From positions 36,901,509-36,965,508 of the forward strand of contig NC_081553.1 of the NCBI RefSeq assembly GCF_963082655.1: a stretch of 64,000 nt of DNA, in the 5' to 3' direction. Made by a program: the position numbers and the translations under genes. Below are positions 43,998 through 54,869 of this stretch, one piece after another. This DNA is from Stomoxys calcitrans. Taxonomy: Eukaryota; Arthropoda; Insecta; Diptera; Muscidae. The first letter of the stretch is position 1; each line of letters begins with the position of its first letter. The notes under the pieces were generated by a model, which worked only from the letters and a program-made list of their open reading frames with translations, was not told the DNA's origin and searched no databases.

Positions 43998-44260
43998 GAA
44001 ATTTTAAAATTTTGGAGTTATTTTAAAATATGGAAGAAATTTTGATATTTCAAATTTGAAATATCAAAATTTGATATTAAAAAATATTGGAGAAATTTAA
44101 AAATTTTGGAGAAATTTAAACATTTTGAAGAAATTTGAAAATTTTGGAGAAATTTAAAAATTTTGGAGATATTTAAAAATTTTGGAGAAATTTAAAAATT
44201 TTGGAGAAATTTAAAAATTTTGACGAAATTGAAAAATTTTTAAGAAATTGAAAAATTTTA
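43998..44260. repeat. 19-bp minisatellite (TTTTGGAGAAATTTAAAAA)
   Basis: The GG (or single G) of TTTTGGAGAAATTTAAAAA recurs every 19 bp at 44089, 44108, 44127, 44146, 44165, 44184, 44203 and 44222. Looser copies continue on both sides to about 44600. The minus frame here reads LKNFSIS/FLNFSKIF-type text and is spurious. Confidence 0.92.
44039..44070. repeat. 32-bp perfect palindrome
   Basis: ATTTTGATATTTCAAA is followed at once by its reverse complement TTTGAAATATCAAAAT, with no spacer. It sits at the left edge of the 19-bp minisatellite. Confidence 0.95.
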
Positions 44261-44604
44261 AAATGTTTAAGAAATTTTTGAAGAAACTTAAGTTTTGGAG
44301 ATATATTTTTTAAATATAAAATTTGATAAGAAAAATGATAAAAAAATGATAAAAAAATTCTGAAGAAATTTTTAAGTGTCAAAGGAATTTTGAAAATTTG
44401 TGTAGTTTACAATTTGGAGAAATTTAAAAAATGTTGAAAACATTTCTAAAACAATTCTAAAAATATTTTAAATTTTGGAGACATTTTGAAACTATGAAAA
44501 AAGTTTTAAAAATTTTTAAATTTGAATTTGTAGAAATTTAAAAATTATGGAGCAATTTTAAAATGTGGGAAAAATTTTCGAGAAATAATAGAATAGAAAT
44601 TTGT

Positions 44605-45852
44605 ATATATATAAATGAAATTTCCGTGTGTCTGTACTTTTGTTTGTCTATCCATCTGTCCGTCCGTCTGTTGTAATCACTCTACAGGCTTTAAAAATTG
44701 AGATATTCAGCTGAAATTTGGCACAGATACGTCTTTTGGTTAAGTTCTTGAACGGTCCAACTCGGACCATATTTGGATATAGCTGCTATATAGACCGATC
44801 TGCCGATAAATGGTCTAATGTCCATAAATGCTTTATTTGTTATTTGTTATTCGATTTCGATGAAATTTGAAACAGTGAGTAGCTTAGGACCATCTGACCC
44901 AAATATGGTTCAGATCGGACCATATTTAGATATAGCTGCCATATATACCAATCTGCCGATACAGGGTCTGAAGCCCATAAAAACTTTATTTATTAACCGA
45001 TTACGCTGAAATTTGAAACAGTGGGTTAACATAAGCCTCCCGACATCTGATTTAAACATGGTCCAGGCCGGACTATAATTAGATATAGCTGTCATATAGA
45101 CCGATCTCCAAATAAAGGGTATGAAGCCCATAAAAGCATTACTTTTAACCGATTTCGCTGAAAATTTAAACAGTGAGTAGTTTTACGCCTCCCAACATAG
45201 GACCCAAATATGGTTGAGATAAAGGGTCTGAAGAAATTTGAAACAGTGGGTAGTTTTAGGTCCCCCAACATCCAACCGTAATATGGATTAAATCGGGCTA
45301 TAATAAGATATAGCTGTCATATAGACCGATCTCCAAATAAAGGGTCTAAAGCCCATAAAAACATCGTTTTTTAACCGGTTTCACTGAAAATTGGAACAGT
45401 GAGTAGTTTTAGGCCTCCAAACATAGGACCAAAATATGGTTCAGATCGGACTGTATTGAGATATAGCTGCCATATAAACTAATGTGCCGATAAAGGGTCT
45501 GAAGCCCATCAAAGTTTTATTTATTACCCGATTTCGCTGGTCTCCAGACATCCGTCCCAAATATGGTTCAGATCGGACTGTATTTAGATATAGCTGTCAT
45601 ATAGACAGATATGCCGATTAAGGGTCTGAAGCTCATAAAAGCTTTATTTATTATCCGATTTTGGTGAAATTTGAAATACAAAATTCAACAGCGACTTATA
45701 TTAAGTAGATCACTTAATGACAGTGCCGAATTTGGGTGCATAAGTTATCCAATTTTCACCGGATTGCGACGAAAGGGGGTCTACATATATACCTGAGGTG
45801 GTGGGTATCCAAAGTTCGGCCCGGCCGAATTTAATGCCTTTTTACTTGTTTT
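44605..45852 (+). mobile_element. DINE-like element, second subfamily (TATAGACCGATCT core)
   Basis: A CTGTCCGTCCGTCTG microsatellite lies near 44655. Core units of roughly 150 bp follow with GATATAGCTGCCATATAGAC, CCGATAAAGGGTCTGAAGCC and CATAAAAGCTTTATTTATTA. The 3' end is GGTGGTGGGTATCCAAAG, hairpin TTCGGCCCGGCCGAA and CCTTTTTACTTGTT. It shares the terminal design with the main DINE-1-like family but has a different core. A canonical TATACCC 5' end is not visible. The frames at 44818-45009 and 44910-45131 are repeat readings. Confidence 0.78.
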
Positions 45853-46559
45853 TTTTAGTTTTTATATAACTTAGACACTGTGCTTCTCGCCACCCTTTTG
45901 GCATAAATGGTAATTGTGGCCACTCCAATTTAAAACAATTGTTTCGGATTTTTTTTTCAAACTTCAAATACAAAACCAAAACAAAAATCCAAGAAATACC
46001 GAATAAATGAATCATACCTCCCATTCATTCATTCATTGTTAGAGGCTAGGGCAATTTAGTAAAAGAAAAGTGTAAACCGCGTTGATCCCTTGTTTCCATT
46101 GAGCAAATAATTCATTGATCGTGCTCTCCTAAGTTCGGAGTATGAATTGAATCGCATCTCAATGGAAAGTGTTTCTTTCTCAAGCCTCCTATAAAAAAAA
46201 TCTTACTTCATGAGTTTTATGGTACTCGTGCATTCAAAAGTCTTGGAGTATAGGAAAAAAGTTCTTGAAACAATTATCACATTCTCAACAAATAATTGAG
46301 CCGACGTTATGCATTTCGGGTGAGCGCACCACCACAAAACAATTCACATGCCAATGCAATGATGCGATTGCTCGCATTTTCTCTGAAGTTCTCGGATGCC
46401 AAACAATGCGAATGAAGTGCCTTCAAACGGAGTGAGCGATGCATTTTAAGGAATTCGAAGAAATGCGGTAATGTAAGGAGTAGTGTGAAATTATTGTGGT
46501 TGGTTTTCATTAATTCTTTGAATGTTTGGTAGTTTCTTGGATTGAAACGGTTTGGCTAC
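45853..46559. other. Unassigned DNA
   Basis: No gene or repeat recognised, apart from a CATTCATTCATT run near 46022. The minus frame at 46307-46510 has no domain. Confidence 0.45.
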
Positions 46560-46751
46560 ACTTTTGCGGGTTAAGGGGGTACATTAATCTGGTCATTATG
46601 TTTGTAATGGATGGAAATATAGATATGTGAATCTGCAAGGTATATGTACTGTATATATTCTTGATCGTCTTCGAAAATTCTTGGAGAGTCTGTCCGTCGT
46701 CCGTCCCTATAAAACTATCCGCATGAAATTTGGCACATATGATTTATATAT
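46560..46751 (+). mobile_element. DINE-1-like 5' fragment, broken by the next element
   Basis: GGGGGTACATTAATCTGG, TCATTATGTTTGTAATGGA, TATATATTCTTGATCGTC and GTCTGTCCGTCGTCCGTCC are the 5' subterminal landmarks in degraded form. The text is cut at 46751 by the 3' end of the element at 46752. Confidence 0.65.
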
Positions 46752-47590
46752 AACAAGTAATACGGCGTTAAGTTCGGCCGGGCTGAACTTTGGATACCCA
46801 CCACCTTGGGTATATATGTCAACCATCTTTCGTCAAAATCCGGTGAAAATGCGTACCTTATGCCCCATAGCAGCTGTATCGAAATATGTTCCGATTTGGA
46901 CCGAAATACCAAATACCAAAGTACAAGCCATTGTTCAATTGTATATAACAAAATATTGGTCTTTTTATTATCTATATCAAAAAATAAACCGATCTGATGC
47001 ATATACGACACTGATGTCGAAAAGCCTAACATAAGTCACTGTGTCAAATTTCAGTGAAATCGGATTATAAATGCGCCTATATGGCAGCTATATCCAAATC
47101 TGGACCGATCTGGGCCAAGTTGCAGAAAAATGTCGAAGAGCCTAACGCAACTCACTGTTCCCAATTTCAGCGAACTCGGACAATAAATGCGCCTTTATGG
47201 CCCCAATACTTTAACCGAGAGAACGAAATCTGGACGGATCTATCCGAGCGACATCGGACGAAAAATGCGCCTTTTATGGGCTCAAAACCTTAAATCGAGA
47301 GATCGGTCTATATGGCAGCTATATCCAAATCTGAACCGATCTGTGCCATATTGCAGAAGTATGTCGAGGGGCTTAACTTAACTCACTGTTCCAAATTTCG
47401 GCGACATCGGAAAATAAATGCGCCTTTTATGTGCCCAAAGCCTTACATCGAGAGATCGGTCAATATGGCAGCTATATCCAAATCTGGACCGATCTGAGTC
47501 AAATTGAAGAAGGATGACCTAAATCGAGAGATCGGTCTATATGGCAGCTATATCCAAATCCAGATCGGTCTAGGCCTGGCTTCATAATTT
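46752..47590 (-). mobile_element. DINE-like element, second subfamily
   Basis: It begins AACAAGTAATACGGCG with hairpin TTCGGCCGGGCTGAA and ATACCCACCACCTTGGG. Core units follow with AAATCGGACAATAAATGCGC, GAGAGATCGGTCTATATGGC and AGCTATATCCAAATCTG. It runs into a different tandem array at about 47590. No 5' terminus is identifiable. Confidence 0.75.
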
Positions 47591-48835
47591 ATTGATATCG
47601 GAAGGGGGCGGACCCTCCCCCTTTACCCCAAAAATACCAACAAAAATCAAAAGTGGACCGATAAGGATGATATGGGTATCAAATGAAAAGTATGCGGGAG
47701 TAGATAACGAATCGGGTATACAAATTCACAGCGAAGTATAGGGGGTCACCCACCCCCCAAAAACGCCCAAAATTTGCACATTAGCCAATCATGGTTATAT
47801 GGTACTCGGGTTGTTTGTTTGTTCCTATTGAAATTTTCGCACATTGCGCAGGTTGGTCTGGAAGGATGTATAATTTTTCGAAATCGGATGGGGGACGGAC
47901 CCTCCCCCTTATGCTCAAAACACCACCCAAAATTAAAAGAGAACCGATTGATACAATATGGGTATCAAATGAAAGGTATTGTAAAGTAAAATACGAATGT
48001 GGTACTAAAATTTGAGTCTAAGTACCCATCGGACCACCCCAACCTCAAAACTCCCACAAAAAAACATATTGGACCTTCATGTCAATATGGGGCTCAAATG
48101 AAGGGTATTCGGGAGTAGATTTCGAATTTGGTATACAAAATCAGATAGAAGTATAGGGGGTCAGCCCACCCCTCAAAAACGCCCCAAATGGGCATAAAAC
48201 CCATTTTGACTGTATAGGAGTCGGCTGAACCAATTTGTATAGGTTTGCGTGGAAGGAAACATAGTCTATATATATTTTTTTTATATCGGATGGGGGCTGA
48301 TCCTCCCCTTTCCCCAAATACCCCCAAATGGGCATATTAGCCGTCTACGGCTACATGGGACTAGAACGAAAGGTATTTGGGAGTAGTTTACGAATATGAC
48401 ATTAAAATTTGCGTTCAAGTCCAGGTGGCGCTTTTCCTCCCAAAAATACATCAAATAGGTTAATTGACCCATTATGATAATACAGGACTCAAATGAAAGG
48501 TATTTGAGATTAGAAAACGAATTTGATATCCAATTTTGGAGCCAAGTGTTTGGAGGTACGCCATAACTGAACTTTATATCCGAGTATGGCAATATGGAGC
48601 TCAAATCAATGGTATTTGGAGGTAAAGAACTAATTTGATATTTCTTTTTCAAGGCAAAGTACCGGTGGCTGCCCCAACCCCAAAACACGCTCCAAACGGT
48701 TCATATTTACCGACCATGGCAATATGGGGCTCAAATCAAAAGGATTTGGGAGTGTAGCACGAATTTGATATACATATTTGAAGCGAAATATCTGAGGTGC
48801 CATCCCTCCCCTTAAAAGCACTACTCATTACCCTA
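47591..48835. repeat. Tandem array, units roughly 115-145 bp (CCCAAATGGGCATA family)
   Basis: Units repeat ATATGGGGCTCAAATGAA, GGTATTTGGGAGTAGA, GAATTTGATATACAA and ACCCCCAAATGGGCATA. Landmarks recur near 47670, 47955, 48085, 48350, 48480, 48595 and 48720. Single units occur elsewhere, for example at 7915-8040. The several open frames on both strands are repeat readings with different starts. It may be the far part of the element at 46752. Confidence 0.8.
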
Positions 48836-48893
48836 ATTTTTATATACCCCAGATCTCGGAGATTTGTGATTGGTGATTCGTTCGAAATTTGTT

Positions 48894-49188
48894 TGCACTC
48901 TTACAGTCACCAAAGAGTGTAAGAAGGAGACTAACGCCTTCTCTGAGGATGGCACAATCCGCATCGTTTGGGTGCCGGGACATAACGGAGTAAGGGGGAA
49001 TGAAAGGGCAGAAGATTTGGCAGTGAAGGCCAGAGGACTGCCGTCGATAAACTTGGTTATCCCCAAGTCTTTCACGTGGGTGAAAAACGTGCATGTAACA
49101 TTGTGGAACAGCGAAACAGTCGGTAGGACTTCGAAAATCCTATGGGGTTATCCAGGTCGTGAGAGGACGAAGCTATTACTGAAAGAAA
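48894..49188 (+). pseudogene. LINE family B RNase H fragment, open frame
   Basis: The plus strand encodes KECKKETNAFSEDGTIRIVW, VPGHNGVRGNERAEDLAVKA and RGLPSINLV, then KILWGYPGRERTKLLLKES, with no stop. This is the best-preserved version of the family B RNase H end: VPGHNGVRGNERA is complete. It is truncated on both sides (no D-G-S start and no Cys/His tail). Since its neighbours are arrays and unassigned DNA, it is a dead 5'- and 3'-truncated piece despite the open frame. Confidence 0.78.
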
Positions 49189-49259
49189 GTTTGTTTTTGG
49201 GGTTTATATTTGGGTGTTATTGCAAACTAAATTTGGTTTGCCCTACAACGTCTTGGTAT

Positions 49260-50384
49260 GGGCTTAGTATTCGATAGAAGTGTTAAGGATTAATCACCTG
49301 CATATTAACCAAGCTTCAACCATCTTCACACTTACAAGTATTAGCCTATTGTCTGGGCAATGCTGATATAATCCTGTAGAAATTTGTTTCACCATTGCAC
49401 CATTCCCTAGTTATCCTTGCGATATGCATAATATCCTTTCATTCCATTTATCGTCTTTGTACTCGATTGAAAAACGGCGCCACCAGGATTTAAACGCTTC
49501 TTGGCAATGTTTCACAACAAATTTAACAATTCGAGACAATGTGATAGAGATCAATGATGCTCATTGTTCACCTACATTCGTTCAATAGTCAGAGTGTGGT
49601 GGCAACCCCCAACAGTGTCACACAAGATGTTGGCAAAACATTAAAGAAAAACATCTCTAAGAAATAGTCCTCTATCGATACTATAACCAAGATAAAACAT
49701 TTTGCAACTCGTTACCATGATCTAGTGTACAATGGTTTAAAGAGGGCTTAGATCAAAGCCGGCTTAAAGGCTCTGTGTTCAGTATGGGTAGTGAAGGAAT
49801 TCGTCCTCCATTCCTTCCTTCATCATAGGCAAGCAATGGGTGCAACAATGACACAGCAGTAGGCCAGAGTTACAGTAACAGACTTTCAAAGCAATGACAT
49901 TTTGAAATGTGTAATGTCCTTGTTTGCCTGTTTCTTTGTAGTTGCTGTTGTGATTGCTTAACTGCTTGGCGTTATCCTTGTGAACGATCTTGTTCTTGTT
50001 TTAATTTCATCGTATTTATCTTGTTTAAGCCATGTTTTACAATTATAAACGGTTTGAAGGACTCCTGGGACTTGGGACATGAGAGTCTTGCGAAGGATTC
50101 CCTAAACAAATTGTTCTGAGAAATAATAAATACTGAATGGAGCATTTAGTCAATTCAAAATTAATTTGATTTAATTTATTTTAAAATTAAAAGTAGAATG
50201 GAAATTTCATTGGAATTTGAAAAGTGAAAATTTGTTTTGATTCAAACTAGGCAAGGAATGATAAGAATAATAATTTCGTTTCAACATTTTCTTTTCTACT
50301 ATCACTGAAGGACATACGTGTGTGTTATCTAGCAATGCCGTATTTATTTTGCAGGGATACCGACTTGAAACCCCCTAGTAAGCT
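49260..50384. other. Unassigned DNA
   Basis: No supported gene or repeat. The frame at 49907-50119 (cysteine-rich, hydrophobic) shows no recognisable family. Confidence 0.45.
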
Positions 50385-50686
50385 TGCAACTATCGATGGT
50401 ACTATCAATATTGTCGATATTTTATTTTTGGTCTGAAAATCGATTAATATTTTTCCGATAATATTAATATTCCGATAGAATCAGGCAGAGATAAATTTTT
50501 TGCAAAATTGAAAAAAAAAACGATCCGACACTAAATGTATCTTTAAAAGATACATTGCGCCTATAGAGGGCGCTATTTTCATTCGATTGAGCTATCTCTC
50601 ATGAATTCCAGCTGACTTAATTAATTTTGGTTTTATTCGGTCTGTGCATTAACATTGCTTCTATAAAAGTTGGTCTCCCAATTTGT
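50385..50686 (+). repeat. Dispersed 300-bp repeat with ATCGAT cluster, copy 1
   Basis: AACTATCGATGGTACTATC, GGTCTGAAAATCGATTAATA, CGATCCGACACTAAATGTAT, TTTTGGTTTTATTCGGTCTG and TGCATTAACATTGCTTCTAT recur in the same order at 61870-62145. It abuts a DINE-1-like 5' end. Confidence 0.75.
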
Positions 50687-51155
50687 ATACCCTCCTCCAT
50701 AGGATGGGCGTATACTAATTTCGTTATTCAGTTTGTAACTCCTCGAAATATTCGTCTTAGATCCCATAAAGTATATATATTCTTGATCGTCATGACATTT
50801 TAAGTCGATCTAGTCATGCCCGTCCGTCTGTCTGTCGAAAACACGCCAACTTTTGAAGGAGTAAAGCTAGCCGCTTGAAATTTTTGACTTAGTGTAGGTC
50901 AGTTGGGATTGTAAATGGTCTGTATCGGTCCATATTTTGATATAGCTGCCATACAAACCGATCTTGGATCTTGACTTCTTGAGCCACTAGAGGGCACAAT
51001 TTGTATTCGATTTGAAATTTTGCATGAGGTGTTTTATTATGACTTCCTACAACTGTGCTGAGTATGGTTGAAATCGATCCATAACCTGATATAGCTGCCA
51101 TATAAACTGATCTTGAATCTTGACTTCTTGAGTAACTAGAGGGCGCAATTCTTAT
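50687..51155 (+). mobile_element. DINE-1-like 5' half, left arm of a mirror pair
   Basis: 5' end TATACCCTCCTCCATAGGAT, TTCGTTATTCAGTTTGTAAC, ATATATTCTTGATCGTCATG and TCGATCTAGTCATGCCCGTC are followed by two core units. It stops at about 51155 (ATTCTTATCCACACC), where the opposite orientation begins. Confidence 0.82.
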
Positions 51156-51612
51156 CCACACCACGTGCAAAATTTCAGTCAAATCGGACGAGAATTGCGC
51201 CCTCTAGAGGCTCAAGAAGTCAAGACCCAAGATCGGTTTATATGGCAGTTATACCAGATTATGGACCGATTTATATCATATTCGGCTCACTTGTTGGAAG
51301 TCATTTCTCAACAATATGTGCAAAATTTCAGTGGATAAAAATTGCGCCCTCTAGAGGCTCTAGAAGTCAAGACTCAAGATCTGTTTGTATGTCAGCTATA
51401 TCAAAATATGAACCAATTTGACCCATTTTTGTGAATAATTTCAAGGGCCTAGCTTTACTGCTTTGAATTTTTACAGACGGACGGACATAGCTAGATCGAT
51501 TTATAATGTCATGACGATCAAGAATATATTTACTTCAGGGGTCTTAGACTCGTGGTGCTATGAGGAATGACGATATTAGTGTACCCTTATTCCTATGGTG
51601 GAGGTTATAAAA
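51156..51612 (-). mobile_element. DINE-1-like 5' half, right arm of a mirror pair
   Basis: From ACGTGCAAAATTTCAGTCAA the core runs in minus orientation (GGCTCAAGAAGTCAAGACCC). It ends with ACAGACGGACGGACATAGC, TAGATCGATTTATAATGTC and CCTATGGTGGAGGTTATA. Together with 50687-51155 it makes a structure of about 925 bp with the 5' terminus at both outer edges and no 3' hairpin. Confidence 0.82.
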
Positions 51613-51740
51613 ATGTTGTTACGCCTTTTGTAAGAGAGCGCAGCGGATCGGACCAGTTCAGGTAGTGTTCCAAGAAAATCCAAATTATAATGATCATTAT
51701 ATTGAAAATGAAATGTCAACAAAATTTTAACTTTAAAAGA

Positions 51741-52054
51741 AGGCCACCATAGCGCAAAGGGTGGCATGTCCGTCTATTACGCTGAACGCCTGGGTTCGAA
51801 TCCTGGCATGAACATCAGAAATTTTTTCAGCGGTGGTTATCCCCTCCTAATGCTGGTGACATTTGTAAGGGACTTTGCCATGTTCAAACTTTTCCTTAAA
51901 GAGGTGTCGCTCTGGGGCACGCCGTTCGGACTCGTCTATAAAAAAAGAGGTCCCTTATCATTGAGCTTAAAATTGAACCGGACAGCACCCATTAATATGT
52001 GAGATGTTATCCCAGGTCCTTAATGGAATGTTCATGGGCAAATTTGCATATGCA
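51741..52054 (+). mobile_element. tRNA-derived SINE, near-full-length
   Basis: Head CACCATAGCGCAAAGGGTGG (A-box-like) and GGTTCGAATCCTGGC (B box, perfect). The body is AAAGAGGTGTCGCTCTGGGG and the tail GTTCATGGGCAAATTTGCAT. Flanks AACTTTAAAAG (51730-51740) and AACTTTTAAAG (52055-52065) look like an 11-bp target duplication with one mismatch. The plus-strand frame at 51766 is not a protein. Confidence 0.85.
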
Positions 52055-52065
52055 AACTTTTAAAG

Positions 52066-53456
52066 GGTGTGTTAAAAAAAAATCATGAGAATTGGAATAA
52101 ATTTTAATTTCTTTTTTCTCCTTTGGCTATACATATATCTGTTACATGTAGAAGTTGGGTTTGGAAATCAATTCTACTTCATTTAACTCCAGTCGTGTTA
52201 AGTCAACTTTACGTAACAATAGAAATCAATATAAAAAGGAAAAAAAAAACAAAATATCCTTTCCCTTCGATATTCATGGATATCATTCATATCCATAGAC
52301 AATATTTACTCAAGGAAAAGCAAACATTTTCTCTGACCAACAATGAATGGTTCCCAGCCTACTGCAAAGACTTACGAATGATAAAAAAAAACAGAAAGCG
52401 GTGAAAAGAATTCCAAACATAACTCTTCGTCACTCAACACTGGCGGAATCAACACAATTCATTGCTACCATGGATGGAAGCTCCGTCCATACGTAGACCC
52501 TTGGCAGCGAATAAATCCAATGAATATGGCCGCATTTAATTTGACTTTAATGAATATTAAACTTGTCAATATTTTGCCACCAAAGACCCCCATTTTTCGT
52601 ATCCTCACATGGTTAGGAGTAGGGAGTTGGCATTCAAAGTGCTTTGGTCAATGGGACCACCCACTATGTCTAGCTGGCAAGCAGCATCTTGGAATGAGAG
52701 GTATGGCAAAATCGAATCCAAATTGGTTGCATTTCACACGCAAGCAACACTCAGTCATGTACTGTACTTTCGTGATGTTTAAGGATGCATCATTTCATTT
52801 CAGTTTCACTTTAAATTTTAACGTTTTGTTTTTCCCTTACTGAGTTGGGTTGGGAGCTCTCCAAAGAGGAGAAAATAAGTGTTAAATGCTTATAAAATAA
52901 ACATTTTACCAATTAAGTACCATGTCAAAAATGAAAAATGTGGGCCGCATCAATCGGAAAAAAGTGCCAAATGTGATTTGACATCACTTTCACGGCCCTA
53001 AGACATTTACTAAATGGCATTAATGGGTGTAGCAGGAATTTCTTCTTGTTTTCTTGCTTTGTTTCATCATTAAATGCTCCTTAGGTAGGATATTTTGGTG
53101 TTGCAAGTGCAGCCGTAGAAGCTTTTTATTCCAAGTCGCCCTTAAGCATTATGTCATCCTTGTTTAACATTGACAGGCACGCAATGTCTACTTTGTTGTG
53201 TGAATATATTTTTTCTAAAATTAAAAAAAAAACCATGGGAAAAGGGGGTCAATTGGTAAGCACGTGTCCTGATGTGATTGCATTTTTTATCGTTGTCCTT
53301 TTCAGGTTCCTTGGTCCTAGAGGAATTTATTCTTAATGCCTTAACGGCCAGGGCATAACTTTAATGGGGATGTAAGTCTGGAAGGATAGCAAATACAGAC
53401 ATGTGACACAAGACACTATAGATTCATAATCTCGCATTTCTCTCGAAGATACTGGA
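52066..53456. other. Unassigned DNA
   Basis: No supported gene. The frames at 52123-52404 and 52520-52843 show no domain. No element ends seen. Confidence 0.4.
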
Positions 53457-54846
53457 AACAAGTAAAAGCGTGCTAAAAAAAGGATATAAGAAAAGATTTG
53501 CTGTGCTATTAGAGCGATATCAAGAAATGGTCCGGTTTGGACCACAACTAAATTATATATTGGAGACCTGTGTAAAATGTCAGCCAATTCGAATAAGAAT
53601 TGCGCACTTTGGGTGCTCAAGAAGTGAAATAGAGAGATTGATTTATATGGGAGCTGTATCAGGCTATAGACCGATTCAGACCATGATAAACATGTATGTT
53701 GATGGTCATGAGAGGATCTGTTGTACAAAATTTCAGGCAAATCGGATAATAATTGCGACCTCTAGAGGCTCAAGAAGTCAAGATCCCAGATCAGTTTACA
53801 TAGCAGCTACATCAGGTTATAAGCCGATTTAAACCTTATTTGGCACAGTTGTTGAGAGTCTTAATAAAATACGTCATGCAAAATTTCAGCCAAATCGGAT
53901 AGAAATTGCGCCCTCTAGAAGCTCAAGAAGTCAAGTCCCCAGATCGGTTTATATGACAGCTATATCAAGTTATGAACCGATTTGAACTATACTAGGCACA
54001 GTTGTTAGATATCATAAGAAAAATACTTCGTGCAAAATTTCATTCAAATCGGATAAGAATTGCGCCCACTAGTGGCTCAGGAAGTCAAGATTCAAGATCG
54101 GTTTATATGGCAGCTATATCAGGTTATTTGCCGATTTGAGCCTAACTTAGCACAGTTGTTGAAAGTCATAGCGAAACACGTCATGCAAAATTTCATTCCA
54201 ATCGGATAAGAATTGCGCACTCTAGAGGCTCAAGAAGTCAAGACCCAAGATCGGTTTATATGGCAACTATAGCAAAACATGGACCGATTTGGCCCATTTG
54301 CAATCGCAACCGACCCACACTAATAAGAAGTATTTGTGCAAAATTTCAAGCGGCTAACTTTGCAAATGCAAATTTTGCCCATGAACATTCCACTAAGGAA
54401 CAGGGGCAAACTTCTCACATTTCAATGAGTGCAGTCCGATTCAATTTTAAGCTCTAAGATTAGGGTCCTCCTTTTTATAGCCGAGTCCGAACGGCGTGCC
54501 GCAGTGCGACACCTCTTTGGAGAGAAGTTTTTCATGGCATAGTACCTCACAAATATTGCCAACATTAGGAGGGGAAAACCACCGCTGAAAATTTTTTCTG
54601 ATGGTCTCGCCAGGTTTCGAATCTAGGCGTTCCGCGTCATAGGTGGTCATGCTTACCTCTGCGCCACGGTGGCCTCCTTCGAAAGTTAGCGTGCTTTGGA
54701 CAGACGAACGATCATGGCTAGATCGACAAAAAATGTCAAGACGATCAAGAAAAGATATACTTTATGGGGTCTCAGACGAATATATCGAGTAGTTACAAAC
54801 AGAATGACGAAATTAGTATACCCCCATCCTATTGTGGAGGGTATAA
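53457..54846 (-). mobile_element. DINE-1-like element with hairpin deleted and SINE inserted
   Basis: The 3' end ACAAGTAAAAGCGTGCTAA jumps straight to AAAAAAGGATATAAGAAAAG, so the hairpin and the TATACCCTCCACC block are deleted. Five or more core units follow. A SINE interrupts at 54362-54676. The element resumes at CCTTCGAAAGTTAGCGTGC and ends CCTATTGTGGAGGGTATA near 54846. Confidence 0.82.
54362..54676 (-). mobile_element. tRNA-derived SINE inside a DINE-1-like element
   Basis: Minus-sense GGAGGCCACCGTGGCGCAGA, GGTAAGCATGACCACCTATG and a B-box-like GATTCGAAACCTGGCGAGAC begin it. The body has AAAGAGGTGTCGCACTGCGG and the tail GGAATGTTCATGGGCAAAAT. No clean duplication: the host element lost about 5 bp (ACTCC) at the insertion. 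Confidence 0.85.
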
Positions 54847-54869
54847 AAATGATGTGGGGGCTGTTATTT

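Noticed and set aside
46627..47034. 135-codon frame spanning two elements
   Set aside because: It runs across the junction of a DINE 5' fragment and the next element's 3' end, so it is accidental.
48894..49188. Domesticated RNase H gene
   Set aside because: The frame is open, but it lacks the N-terminal half of the domain, has no start context, and has decayed sisters nearby. A short truncated LINE piece explains it.
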